Below, piece after piece: positions 1 through 7,943 of a stretch of 64,000 nt of DNA. Source of the DNA: UBA1258 sp963643225 (lineage in GTDB: Bacteria; Bacillota; Clostridia; Lachnospirales; Lachnospiraceae). The position numbers were made by a program, and so were the translations under genes. Below the pieces are notes generated by a model. The model had not been told where the DNA came from and made no database searches. It saw only the letters and a program-made list of their open reading frames with translations. The first letter of the stretch is position 1, and every line of letters begins with the position of its first letter. The stretch spans positions 1 through 64,000 of the forward strand of contig CAVIIX010000002.1 of NCBI GenBank assembly GCA_963643225.1, given 5' to 3'.

Positions 1-54
1 GCACGTAGTGCCGCTTTTAGTAGAGCCGTAGCGAAGCGAATTGCGAATATCATT
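1..54 (+). repeat. Partial copy of dispersed repeat family A (3' part)
   Basis: The window opens inside a repeat. Positions 1-13 carry the GGCAC/GTGCC mini-hairpin remnant, followed by the GCTTTTAGTAGAGCCGTAGC block and the terminal ATTGCGAATATCATT (40-54). The same order is seen at 4361-4425, 21154-21212 and 26059-26118. The usual final GAC is replaced here by TAT. Confidence 0.8.
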
Positions 55-116
55 TATGTTGCAATGTAATAATCTATGATATAATGTCAGAGAAAAAAAC
101 ATACACGGGGGTTATT

Positions 117-1304
117 ATGAAAAAATTATTTAATTCATTACCTTTCAGACTTTTATTAGGTATTGCCGTCGGCATCGTACTGGGATTATTCCTGGGAGAA
201 GGCCCCATGAAGGTGGTTGTAGCCGTTAAAAACGTTTTGAGCCAGATTATCATGTTCTGCGTTCCGTTAATTGTAATCGGCTTTATTGCTCCTTCCATTG
301 TAAAGCTTGGAGAAAACGCTTCCAAACTTTTAGGACTTGCAGTTACAATTGCCTACACTTCTTCAGTGCTTGCAGCACTTTTAAGCACCATTGCAGGCTA
401 TGCTATTATTCCAAGCCTTTCAATTGCAACAGATGCAACTGTCAAGGAATTACCAGAAGATATCTTCGCTCTTTCAATTCCTCAGATTATGTCGGTTATG
501 AGTGCACTTGTCTTTTCTTTAATGATTGGTCTTGCAGCCATCTTTACAAAGTCAAAGACCACAATCAGCCTTTTGGCAGAATTTCAGAATATCGTGCTTG
601 AAATAGTAAAGAAGATTATCATTCCTTTACTTCCTTTCTATATTGCGCTTACCTTCTGCTGTTTATCCTGGGACGGCACCGTTACAAAACAGTTCCCGGC
701 TTTCCTTCAGATTATCATTATAGTAATGGTCGGTCACTTTTTGTGGATGGGCGTTTTATACGGAGCCGCAGGTTTATATTCAAAGAAAAATCCAAAGGAA
801 GTATTTAAGCATTACGGTCCTGCATATCTTACAGCTGTCGGCACCATGTCATCTGCAGCGACTCTTTCCGTTGCTTTGGAATGTGCCCACAAATCAAAGG
901 TATTGCGTAAGGACATGGTAGACTTCGGCATTCCGCTTTTTGCAAACATTCACTTATGCGGTTCCGTTTTAACAGAAGTTTTCTTTTGCATGGCAATTAA
1001 CCTTATGCTCTACGGTGAGCTTCCTTCAGTCAGCACCATGATTTTATTCTGCGTGCTTTTGGGAATCTTTGCAGTAGGAGCTCCCGGTGTTCCTGGCGGT
1101 ACCGTTATGGCATCTCTTGGTATCGTGACTTCAGTACTTGGCTTTGATGCAACAGGCACAGCAATGATTCTTGCAATCTTTGCATTGCAGGATAGCTTCG
1201 GTACAGCCTGTAACGTTACTTCCGACGGCGCTCTTACATTAATTCTTTCAGCTTACTGCGACAGGCACGGCCTTTCCGAGCAGGCCCCGGTTATTGAGGA
1301 ATAA
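117..1304 (+). CDS. Dicarboxylate/amino acid:cation symporter (DAACS family)
   Basis: This is a 395-residue polytopic membrane protein of the glutamate/C4-dicarboxylate:Na+/H+ symporter family (SstT/GltP/DctA-like), importing an acidic or neutral amino acid or dicarboxylate. Visible family features are a serine-rich stretch TMSSAATLSV, a GAPGVPGG loop and the conserved DSFGTACNVTSDG segment before the last helix. An upstream in-frame ATG at 84 exists, but the ATG at 117 has GGGGG 5-9 bases before it and gives a normal hydrophobic N-terminus (MKKLFNSLPF), so it was chosen. A TATAAT at 80-85 could be its -10 box. It appears monocistronic. The substrate cannot be told from sequence alone. Confidence 0.88.
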   Translation: MKKLFNSLPFRLLLGIAVGIVLGLFLGEGPMKVVVAVKNVLSQIIMFCVPLIVIGFIAPSIVKLGENASKLLGLAVTIAYTSSVLAALLSTIAGYAIIPSLSIATDATVKELPEDIFALSIPQIMSVMSALVFSLMIGLAAIFTKSKTTISLLAEFQNIVLEIVKKIIIPLLPFYIALTFCCLSWDGTVTKQFPAFLQIIIIVMVGHFLWMGVLYGAAGLYSKKNPKEVFKHYGPAYLTAVGTMSSAATLSVALECAHKSKVLRKDMVDFGIPLFANIHLCGSVLTEVFFCMAINLMLYGELPSVSTMILFCVLLGIFAVGAPGVPGGTVMASLGIVTSVLGFDATGTAMILAIFALQDSFGTACNVTSDGALTLILSAYCDRHGLSEQAPVIEE

Positions 1305-1375
1305 GCGTAACTATTAAGGAAGCCATAAATATTTGCTGCTGAGGGTGTGCGATTGATTCGGATGCGAGGTTTTAA

Positions 1376-2110
1376 ATGAAAAGCGAACGACTTGATATAG
1401 ATTCTTATGATAATTTTGTGTTTGATTTGTATGGCACTTTAATTGATATTCACACGGATGAGTGGAAGGAAAGTGCCTGGGTTAAGTGGAGTGAATGGCT
1501 TGATGCAGGAAAAATCAAACACCCTGAACCTTTAAGGATGAGAGAGGAATTCTTTTCTTCAGACAAAAAGGCGCGAGATGCGGCAAAAGAAAATGGGAAA
1601 TTTACGGATCCTGAAATTGATGTAATTCCGATTTATAAAGAAATGCTTTTGCGCTATGGAAATGAAGAAAAAATTTTGACTAAAGAGCTTTTATCGGAAA
1701 TCGGATATGCTTTCAGAACTGCTACAAGAGAATATGCCTGCCTTTTTGAGGGGCTTAAGGATTTCTTTTCTGTATTAAGAAGCAAAGAAAAACACATTTA
1801 TATTTTAAGCAATGCGCAAAGGTGCTACACCTGGCCTGAAATATGTTTATTTGGGCTTGATAAGCTTGTGGATGACGTGCTTATTTCTTCTGATCTTAAA
1901 TGCATGAAGCCGGATGTATGCTTTTATAATGCAATGGCAGAAAAGCATAATTTTGACAAGTCTAGAACAATCATGTTTGGAGACAGTAAAATAAATGATT
2001 ATGAGGGCGCCTTAAATGCAGGCTGGAACGGAGTGCATTTATCTGGCTTAAATAATCCAAAGTGGTACTATAAGGAGCAGGTAGAAAATCAATCCTATTT
2101 ACATGTGTAA
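1376..2110 (+). CDS. HAD-superfamily hydrolase (YjjG/phosphatase-like)
   Basis: A 244-residue cytoplasmic phosphohydrolase. Motif I is DLYGT (nucleophile Asp17), motif II is around ILSNAQ, the motif III lysine is probably in CMKPD, and motif IV is GDSKIND near residue 202. A helical cap lies between motifs I and II, as in subfamily I members such as YjjG. Such enzymes dephosphorylate nucleotides or sugar phosphates, and the substrate is not predictable here. The ribosome site is GAGG seven bases before the ATG. An in-frame ATG follows the stop immediately and runs 38 more codons to 2227 (see rejected items). Confidence 0.8.
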   Translation: MKSERLDIDSYDNFVFDLYGTLIDIHTDEWKESAWVKWSEWLDAGKIKHPEPLRMREEFFSSDKKARDAAKENGKFTDPEIDVIPIYKEMLLRYGNEEKILTKELLSEIGYAFRTATREYACLFEGLKDFFSVLRSKEKHIYILSNAQRCYTWPEICLFGLDKLVDDVLISSDLKCMKPDVCFYNAMAEKHNFDKSRTIMFGDSKINDYEGALNAGWNGVHLSGLNNPKWYYKEQVENQSYLHV

Positions 2111-2379
2111 ATGCTGTTGAATCCTTATACTGCAAAGAAAAAGTCAGGACTTTACGGTCGTTTAAACGGACATAAAAAAGACGCAAAAACCGATACAAAG
2201 GTTATATACACGCTTATGTATGCTTAACAAGTTCACAAAAGATAGTAAATATTGTAAAAAGAAATTAAAGAGTAGGGTTTTTTACCTCTTTTCTTGTGAG
2301 TTTTGTTATTGCTTTGATAATATTTTAAAGTATAATGAAGTTGTTTAAATAAACTTTTTATTTAATAGAGGAGAAAAAA
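2111..2379. other. Intergenic stretch between HAD gene and lipoprotein gene
   Basis: It holds a short open frame (2111-2227) of doubtful reality, a weak terminator-like hairpin around 2267-2295 (AAAGAG/AGG pairing with CCT/CTTT, then TTCTT), and the promoter of the next gene. Nothing else was recognised. Confidence 0.4.
2309..2336 (+). promoter_or_regulatory. Sigma-A-type promoter for the OB-fold-like lipoprotein
   Basis: TTGCTT at 2309-2314, a 16-base spacer, and a consensus TATAAT at 2331-2336, 43 bases before the start codon. Confidence 0.55.
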
Positions 2380-3102
2380 ATGAAAAAAGTTTCAGCAATT
2401 GTTTTAACACTTGTTATGGCTCTTTCACTTACCGCATGCGGTAGCTCAGCCGACAAGAAGTCAGAGGGCGTTATGACCTATGCAGAATTTGCAGCAGCAG
2501 CTGTTGACAGCCAGGTTGTAATCGAGACCTATGTACAGGACAAGCAGTCCTGGTGGAATGACACCGCTACAGTATATACACAGGATAAGGACGGCGGTTA
2601 CTTCCTTTATTCCATGGCTTGTTCAGAAGCAGATTATGCAAAGCTTACTGACGGCACAAAGATTAAGGTTACAGGCTACAAATCTGAATGGTCAGGTGAG
2701 GTTGAAATCACAGACGCTACATTCGAAATCGAAAGCGGCAACTACGTAGCTTCAGCTATTGATTTAACAGATAAGTATGCTGATGAAGCAGCTCTTGCAG
2801 ATTATATGAACCAGAAGGTGGCTTTCAAGGGTCTTACCGTTGAAGCTCAGGCTGACGGCAGCGCATTCCTTTACAACTGGGATGGCTCTGGTTCACACGA
2901 TTCAAACAGTGACCTTTACGTTACACTTTCACTTAACGGTACAAGCTATTCCTTCACCGTTGAATCTTACCTTTGCGATAACACAACTGATGTATACGCA
3001 GCAGTTGAAAACTTAAAGGTAGGCGATGTAGTTGACATCGAAGGCTTCCTTTACTGGTATGAAGGTGCAAATACTCACATCACAAGCGTTACAGTTAAAT
3101 AA
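2380..3102 (+). CDS. Putative lipoprotein, possibly with OB-fold-like repeats
   Basis: A 240-residue secreted lipoprotein. The signal peptide ends in LTAC with Cys20 as the lipidation site, so it should be anchored outside the membrane. The mature part is rich in beta-strand patterns and seems to contain two related halves: each mentions a property such as K-V-T-G-Y or D-I-E-G-F after an acidic K-V-G-D/T-D-G-T-K turn. This resembles OB-fold nucleic-acid- or ligand-binding lipoproteins, but that is an inference. AGGAG lies properly before the ATG. It is a single gene flanked by its own promoter and a strong terminator. Function unknown. Confidence 0.75.
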   Translation: MKKVSAIVLTLVMALSLTACGSSADKKSEGVMTYAEFAAAAVDSQVVIETYVQDKQSWWNDTATVYTQDKDGGYFLYSMACSEADYAKLTDGTKIKVTGYKSEWSGEVEITDATFEIESGNYVASAIDLTDKYADEAALADYMNQKVAFKGLTVEAQADGSAFLYNWDGSGSHDSNSDLYVTLSLNGTSYSFTVESYLCDNTTDVYAAVENLKVGDVVDIEGFLYWYEGANTHITSVTVK

Positions 3103-3118
3103 GACTGCAATATAAAGA

Positions 3119-3149
3119 AAAGAGTTTCGCAAGCGAAACTCTTTTTTTT
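3119..3149 (+). terminator. Intrinsic terminator after the lipoprotein gene
   Basis: Perfect ten-base-pair stem AGAGTTTCGC/GCGAAACTCT (3121-3142) followed by a run of T. The core AGTTTCGCAAGCGAAACTC plus T-run recurs at 29782-29806. Confidence 0.92.
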
Positions 3150-3170
3150 CATATTAAGGAGGCGCCGCTT

Positions 3171-4316
3171 ATGAATAAAGAGCTTGAGATTTATGTGCAT
3201 ATTCCCTTCTGCGTTAAAAAGTGCAATTATTGCGACTTTTTATCTTTCCCTATGGATAATACTGCAAAAGAAAATTATGTTAAAGCCTTAATACAGGAAA
3301 TAAAGCTTAAGGCCGATTTTAACGCCTCTGTAACTTCAATATATTTTGGAGGCGGCACGCCAAGTGCTTTAAGGCCTTCATTTCTTGCAGATATTTTAAA
3401 TATCATAAAATCAAAATTTAATGTGGCTAATAATGCTGAAATCACAATAGAAGTAAATCCTGGAACCCTTGATAAGGAGGCTGCCTTTGAAATTAAGAAG
3501 GCAGGCTTTAACCGTGTCAGCATCGGGCTTCAGTCAATACACGAAGATGAACTTAAGCTTTTAGGACGTATACATACTTATAAGGAATTTGCAGAGGCCT
3601 TTTATAATTTAAGGGAGGCAGGCTTTGAAAACATAAGCGTTGATGTAATGACGGCACTTCCAGGGCAGACTGAAGAAAAGCTTTTAAAAACCTTAAATAA
3701 AATAATAAGCCTGAATCCTGAGCATATATCCGCATACAGTTTAATTATAGAAGAAAACACTAAATTTTATAAAGATTACGGACACATTGAGGGCCCGGTT
3801 GTGGGGGAGGAGGCGGAACGTAAGCTTTATTATTTAACTGTCAGTACTTTAAAAAAGGCAGGCTATAACCGATATGAAATCTCTAATTTTGCACGTGAGG
3901 GCTTTGAGAGTCGTCATAACACAGGCTATTGGACGCTAAAGGAATATTTAGGATTTGGCCTTGGCGCTTCTTCATACATAAACAGTCACAGACTTAAAAA
4001 TGAAACGGATTTTAATGCCTATTTAAAGGATGAATACCATGAGCCTATTGAGGATATTTTAATAAATAAAGAGGATTCGATGTCTGAATTTATGTTTTTA
4101 GGCTTAAGGCAGATGAAAGGAGTTTTGAAAAAAGAATTCCTGAAAAAATATGAGACTACTATTGAAAGTGTTTTTGGTAAAGAAATTAAAAAATTAAATT
4201 CTGAAGCCTTGCTTTTGGAAGCAGAAGATAGAATCGTATTAACAGACAAGGGAATCGACTATGGAAATTACGTATTTTCAAATTTTATAAAAGCTCAAGA
4301 AACCCACTGCCTTTAG
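3171..4316 (+). CDS. hemW: HemW-like radical SAM protein (oxygen-independent coproporphyrinogen III oxidase family)
   Basis: A 381-residue radical SAM enzyme. The cluster-binding motif CVKKCNYC uses Cys14, Cys18 and Cys21 (CX3CX2C). GGGTPS follows near residue 58, and the HemW-type C-terminal domain follows (YEISNFAREG, GYW, LGFGLGASS). HemW proteins are heme chaperones rather than true coproporphyrinogen oxidases; it acts in the cytosol or at the membrane. AAGGAGGCGCCGCTT precedes the ATG. The last ten residues (FIKAQETHCL) and the stop codon are encoded by repeat element A, whose hairpin overlaps the stop, so the native C-terminus has been rewritten by the repeat. Confidence 0.9.
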   Translation: MNKELEIYVHIPFCVKKCNYCDFLSFPMDNTAKENYVKALIQEIKLKADFNASVTSIYFGGGTPSALRPSFLADILNIIKSKFNVANNAEITIEVNPGTLDKEAAFEIKKAGFNRVSIGLQSIHEDELKLLGRIHTYKEFAEAFYNLREAGFENISVDVMTALPGQTEEKLLKTLNKIISLNPEHISAYSLIIEENTKFYKDYGHIEGPVVGEEAERKLYYLTVSTLKKAGYNRYEISNFAREGFESRHNTGYWTLKEYLGFGLGASSYINSHRLKNETDFNAYLKDEYHEPIEDILINKEDSMSEFMFLGLRQMKGVLKKEFLKKYETTIESVFGKEIKKLNSEALLLEAEDRIVLTDKGIDYGNYVFSNFIKAQETHCL

Positions 4317-4425
4317 GCAGTGGGTTTCTTGAACGAGGTGCTTTGTTACAAGCTTAGTACCTCGTAAGGCACGTAGTGCCGCTTTTAGTAGAGCCGTAGC
4401 GAAGCAGATTGCGAATATCATTGAC
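4281..4425 (+). repeat. Full copy of dispersed repeat family A, overlapping the hemW 3' end
   Basis: Order of parts: lead-in AATTTTATAAAAGCTCAAG, hairpin 1 (4297-4330, CCCACTGCC/GGCAGTGGG with TTTCTT after it), hairpin 2 (GAGGT/ACCTC, 4335-4364), mini-hairpin GGCACGTAGTGCC, the CTTTTAGTAGAGCCGTAGCGAAG block, and terminal ATTGCGAATATCATTGAC (4408-4425). Hairpin 1 would work as an intrinsic terminator for hemW. Confidence 0.88.
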
Positions 4426-4453
4426 TTAAATAATATTAAGCCATAATTTTTTC

Positions 4454-4939
4454 CTATTTAAAGATAATGCTTTTGTATTTATTTAAAGCAAAATATAAAA
4501 GCATACCTAAGACTCCTGCTGATATAATTTCACCGATGCCAACTGTTAAAAACAAAAACCAAAGGGCATCCTCAAGCTTATAAACATACTGAAGTATAAA
4601 GGGAACAATCAGTGTATTTGCAATAATAGGTGGGAGGGGTGCAAGCCATTTTCTTTTGCGTAAAAATCTTGTACCAAGGGCGCCAAAAAGTGTGGCAAGA
4701 GCTCCGAAAATTACATCTAATGGCATACCGTCTGTTAAGATATTACTTAAAAGGCAGCCTATAAAAAGTCCCGGCACGGCGGCAGAGGTAAAGATTGGTA
4801 AAATGGTAAGCGCTTCGGAAATACGAATCTGAATGGCACCGCTTGCAAGCCCCACTGAATTAATAAGCAGAGTCAGTACCACATAGAGAGCTGCAATCAA
4901 TGCAGACTGAGTGAGATACAAAGTGTTTTTGTTTTTCAT
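4454..4939 (-). CDS. queT: QueT-type ECF transporter S component (queuosine precursor uptake)
   Basis: A 161-residue membrane protein with about five to six hydrophobic segments. The sequence QIRISEALTILP and the GLFIGCLLSNIL segment are typical of the QueT family (DUF988), the substrate-binding subunit of an energy-coupling-factor importer for preQ1/queuosine precursors. The ECF ATPases and EcfT are not in this window and are presumably shared. The start was set at 4939, where AAAGGAG lies five bases upstream; longer readings would run through the riboswitch. It is regulated by a preQ1-like riboswitch and a near-perfect promoter directly upstream. Monocistronic on the minus strand, convergent with hemW. 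Confidence 0.87.
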   Translation of the reverse strand: MKNKNTLYLTQSALIAALYVVLTLLINSVGLASGAIQIRISEALTILPIFTSAAVPGLFIGCLLSNILTDGMPLDVIFGALATLFGALGTRFLRKRKWLAPLPPIIANTLIVPFILQYVYKLEDALWFLFLTVGIGEIISAGVLGMLLYFALNKYKSIIFK

Positions 4940-4941
4940 AA

Positions 4942-4990
4942 TGTCTCCTTTAGTTTTGTTTTGCGTCAGGAAGGTCTCGAACTGACGGCT
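4942..4990 (-). promoter_or_regulatory. preQ1-I-like riboswitch in the queT leader
   Basis: Read on the minus strand: stem CGTCAG/CTGACG enclosing a 12-base loop UUCGAGACCUUC, then an A-rich tail GCAAAACAAAACUAAAGGAG. The loop CCUU can pair with AAGG of the tail, giving the compact H-type pseudoknot of class I preQ1 riboswitches and burying the Shine-Dalgarno of queT. This predicts translational shut-off by preQ1. Confidence 0.75.
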
Positions 4991-5005
4991 CATACAAGCG
5001 TTTTG

Positions 5006-5034
5006 AGTATAAGACGAGGCTTTTAAATTGTCAA
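5006..5034 (-). promoter_or_regulatory. Promoter of queT
   Basis: On the minus strand TTGACA (5034-5029), a 17-base spacer and TATACT (5011-5006). Transcription would begin about 12 bases before the riboswitch stem. Confidence 0.82.
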
Positions 5035-5102
5035 GAAATAGTGTATTTAAGGGCGCTTTGTGATAAAATCTTATCAAATGTATTTAAAGGAGGGTTATTC
5101 AT

Positions 5103-6644
5103 ATGGCAAAATATGATGTAGTTGTTGTAGGCGCCGGTAATGCCGGATTGTCTGCAGCTATCCAGTGTGCTCTTGCAGGCAAAAAAACGCTTATTGTAGA
5201 GCAGCACAACTTGCCAGGTGGCTGTGCATCAAGCTTCCGCCGTGGGCGTTTCGAAATCGAGCCTTCACTTCACGAGCTTTGTGACGTAGGTCCTATATCA
5301 AATCCCGGTGACGTAAGAAATATTTTAGAGGGTTACGGCGTTAAGGTAGACTGGAAGGAGGTAGGTGACTGCTTCAGAGTGGTTTCAACCTATTCTGACG
5401 GTACTCCAATGGACGTTACGATGCCCTCAGGCATTGATAATTTTATCAATAAGATGGAAGAATACGTGCCCGGTTCACGTTCTTCAATGGAAAAATTATT
5501 TGAGCTTTTTGATGAAGTGCTTAACGGTATCGCATACATTACGGCTTCGGCAGGACACGCTGACAGTAACGTATTAAAGGCTCAGTACCCTAACATGTTA
5601 AAGACCGGCGCTTATCCTACCTCAAAGGTTTTCAAGGCTTTAAAGCTTCCTAAAAAAGCTCAGGATATTCTTTCTACCTACTGGTCATATCTTGGCGTAG
5701 ACATGGAGCATCTTGCATTCATTCACTATGCTGCAATGGTACATAAATATGTAAGCCGTGGTGCTTATATTCCGACACATACATCTCATGAAATTTCAGT
5801 CAAGATGCTTGAACGCTTCAGAGAATTAGGCGGTGAAGTGTGGTTTAACTGCCGCGCCGAGGAATTCTTATTTGACGGCGATCACCTTTGTGGCGTACGC
5901 ACAAACCTTGGCGTTGTAGACTGCAGCTACGCTCTTGCAAACATAAACCCCGATATTATCTACGGTAAGATGATGGACAAGACATTAATTCCTGAGCGTG
6001 AAAAGAAGCTATCGGCTGCAAGAAACCGTAAATTCGGCGCAAGAATGATTACCGCTTATTTTTGTCTTAATAAGACGGCAGAGGAGCTTGGTATCAAGGA
6101 TTATTCAATCTTTTTGCCTGGCACAGCCGATTCTGCAAAAGAATATGCTGACATGATGAGCGGCTTTGAAAAAAACAACTTTCAGATTTTTTTGTGCTAC
6201 AACATTGCAAATCCAAAGGCTTCTCCTGAAGGCACCTGTATCGTTTCCTTCACAAGCTTTGCTGCTCCAAAAGAATGGAGCGATTTATCGCAAGAGGAAT
6301 ACGTAGCCTTTAAGAATAAATTTGCAAAGAAATTTATTACCAGCTTAAAGGAAAAGACAGGCATCGACATTGCTCCCTACATTGAAGAAATGTCAGTTGC
6401 CTCACCCTGGACCTTTGCCCGTTATTTAAACGTTCCAGAAGGCTCTGTTTATGGCTATGAAACCAGAGACTGGGACGGCATGATGGCAAGAATGATGATG
6501 TTATCTGCAGATTATCCTATTAAGGGTCTTCGCCCAATCGGTACTTCAGGCCCCAGAGGAGACGGTTACAGTGCCACATACATCTGCGGTCAGCTGATTG
6601 CAAAGCTTGCTATTAAGGATCTTAACGAAGGAGGTACAAAATAA
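5103..6644 (+). CDS. NAD(P)/FAD-dependent oxidoreductase (phytoene desaturase-like)
   Basis: A 513-residue flavoprotein. The N-terminus has the Rossmann dinucleotide motif VVVGAGNAGLSAAIQCA, followed by an E-x-x-x-x-PGGCASSF stretch typical of phytoene desaturase/carotenoid isomerase-like enzymes; a C-terminal GTSGPRGDG motif completes FAD binding. No carotenoid genes are nearby, so a carotenoid role is unlikely. AAAGGAGGG precedes the ATG. It overlaps the next gene by one base (TAATG), so the two are translationally coupled. The partner is a reductase with FAD, NAD and [2Fe-2S] domains that could feed it electrons. The substrate is unknown, perhaps an alkene reduction or desaturation. Confidence 0.82.
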   Translation: MAKYDVVVVGAGNAGLSAAIQCALAGKKTLIVEQHNLPGGCASSFRRGRFEIEPSLHELCDVGPISNPGDVRNILEGYGVKVDWKEVGDCFRVVSTYSDGTPMDVTMPSGIDNFINKMEEYVPGSRSSMEKLFELFDEVLNGIAYITASAGHADSNVLKAQYPNMLKTGAYPTSKVFKALKLPKKAQDILSTYWSYLGVDMEHLAFIHYAAMVHKYVSRGAYIPTHTSHEISVKMLERFRELGGEVWFNCRAEEFLFDGDHLCGVRTNLGVVDCSYALANINPDIIYGKMMDKTLIPEREKKLSAARNRKFGARMITAYFCLNKTAEELGIKDYSIFLPGTADSAKEYADMMSGFEKNNFQIFLCYNIANPKASPEGTCIVSFTSFAAPKEWSDLSQEEYVAFKNKFAKKFITSLKEKTGIDIAPYIEEMSVASPWTFARYLNVPEGSVYGYETRDWDGMMARMMMLSADYPIKGLRPIGTSGPRGDGYSATYICGQLIAKLAIKDLNEGGTK

Positions 6645-7849
6645 TGGCATTAAACGTTAAAGTTGGATTAATAGGACCTCTGGATATGCTTAAATTCAAA
6701 GGCATGTCAAAGACCCGTGAGGAATACATTCAGAAAACACCCGCAAAAGAAATAAGCGGTGAATTTGCAATTAACACAAAGGCTAAAAGACTTCATCCGG
6801 ATGTTCAGACCCTTAAAATTGTTGAGATTAAGGACCATGCAAAAGCAGGTGCAAAGACCTTTGTATTTGAAGGGAAAGACAGTCACGTGGCTTATTTCAG
6901 AGCAGGCCAGTATTTATCTGTTAAAGAAAAAATAGGTGAAAGCTTTGTAACACGTCCTTATTCAATCTCAAGCTCTCCTAAGGAGGCTTTAAAGGGAAGA
7001 ATTGCTATTACCGTTAAGGAAAATCCTGCAGGCTTTGCTGCAGAGCACTTCTTAAAGGAGTGGAAGGTGGGAGATACGGTTATTACTTCAGACCCTCAGG
7101 GACAGTTCTATTACGAGCCTATGCGGGATGCAAAAACCGTTATTGCCTGTGCTGGAGGTTCTGGTATCACACCTTTTCTTTCGATGGCTCAGGCTATTAG
7201 AGATGACATCGAGGATTTTAATTTAACAATCCTTTTTGGCTCAAGAAACGAGGAATCGATTTTATTCAGGGCTGAATTTGATGAAATCATGAAGGCTACC
7301 GATAAGGTAAAGGTAATCTACGTGCTTTCAGATGAAGAAAAGGAAGGCTACGAGCACGGCTTTATCGATGCATCTTTAATTAAAAAATATTCACCTGCTT
7401 CCGATTACAGTGTATTTATCTGTGGTCCGGAGGCCATGTACCGTTTTATCGAAAAGGAATTACCTGCATTGAGTCTTCCTATGAAAAACATACGTCGTGA
7501 GCTTTTGGGCGTTACGAAAAAGGTATACGAGCAGCAGGGGTATCCCGTAGAATGCAAGGATAAGACCTTTAAAATCACAGTACGTAGAGGCCCTGAAGAA
7601 TGTATTATTTCAGCTTCAGCCAATGAATCTGTTTTAGTAGCTTTGGAAAGGGCAGGCATTAAGGCTCCTTCACGCTGCCGTTCCGGCGAATGCGGCTGGT
7701 GCCGTTCAAAGCTTGTATCGGGCTCAGTATTTGTGCCTGAAGAAAACGAAGGCAGAAGATTTTCCGATATTGAATTTAACTACATTCATCCCTGTGCTTC
7801 CTTTGCAACCTCAGACCTTGTAATCGAAGTACCCGGTGAATATTATTAA
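6644..7849 (+). CDS. Ferredoxin-NAD(P)H reductase-type electron carrier with C-terminal [2Fe-2S] domain
   Basis: A 401-residue modular reductase: an N-terminal extension of about 55 residues, then an FAD domain (RPYSISSSP, residues about 103-111), an NAD(P) domain (CAGGSGITPFLSMAQAI and a late FICGPEAMY), and a plant-type ferredoxin domain with Cys345, Cys350, Cys353 and Cys384. The layout matches phenol-hydroxylase/Hmp-type reductases with a C-terminal ferredoxin. It probably moves electrons from NAD(P)H to the flavoenzyme encoded just upstream, to which it is coupled. GGAGG precedes the ATG. An oxygenase role is doubtful in a presumed anaerobe. Confident for architecture, not for substrate. 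Confidence 0.85.
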   Translation: MALNVKVGLIGPLDMLKFKGMSKTREEYIQKTPAKEISGEFAINTKAKRLHPDVQTLKIVEIKDHAKAGAKTFVFEGKDSHVAYFRAGQYLSVKEKIGESFVTRPYSISSSPKEALKGRIAITVKENPAGFAAEHFLKEWKVGDTVITSDPQGQFYYEPMRDAKTVIACAGGSGITPFLSMAQAIRDDIEDFNLTILFGSRNEESILFRAEFDEIMKATDKVKVIYVLSDEEKEGYEHGFIDASLIKKYSPASDYSVFICGPEAMYRFIEKELPALSLPMKNIRRELLGVTKKVYEQQGYPVECKDKTFKITVRRGPEECIISASANESVLVALERAGIKAPSRCRSGECGWCRSKLVSGSVFVPEENEGRRFSDIEFNYIHPCASFATSDLVIEVPGEYY

Positions 7850-7877
7850 AATTATTATTAAAAATAATATTAAACTT

Positions 7878-7908
7878 AACGCCATGGGCTTTTCCTGTGG
7901 CGTTTTGT
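7878..7908 (+). terminator. Probable intrinsic terminator after the reductase gene
   Basis: Stem AACGCCA...TGGCGTT around GGGCTTTTCC, followed by TTGTGTT; moderate T content. Confidence 0.55.
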
Positions 7909-7943
7909 GTTATAATTAAAATATGTATTGAAGGGGATGTGAT

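Noticed and set aside
2111..2227. A 38-codon open frame directly after the HAD stop, in the same frame
   Set aside because: It has no ribosome site of its own and no recognisable similarity. Chance openness of 38 codons in AT-rich DNA is common; it might be a remnant of a longer ancestral C-terminus, but nothing supports expression.
3171..4316. True oxygen-independent coproporphyrinogen oxidase (hemN)
   Set aside because: The CX3CX2C motif followed directly by the HemW-type sequence, the length of about 380 residues and the absence of heme-biosynthesis genes favour HemW.
4281..4425. Repeat A as a transposon-derived MITE
   Set aside because: The two ends (TTTATAAAAGCT and TTGCGAATATCATTGAC) are not inverted copies of each other and no target-site duplication was seen. 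The idea is not excluded for an IS200/IS605-like element, but nothing positive supports it.
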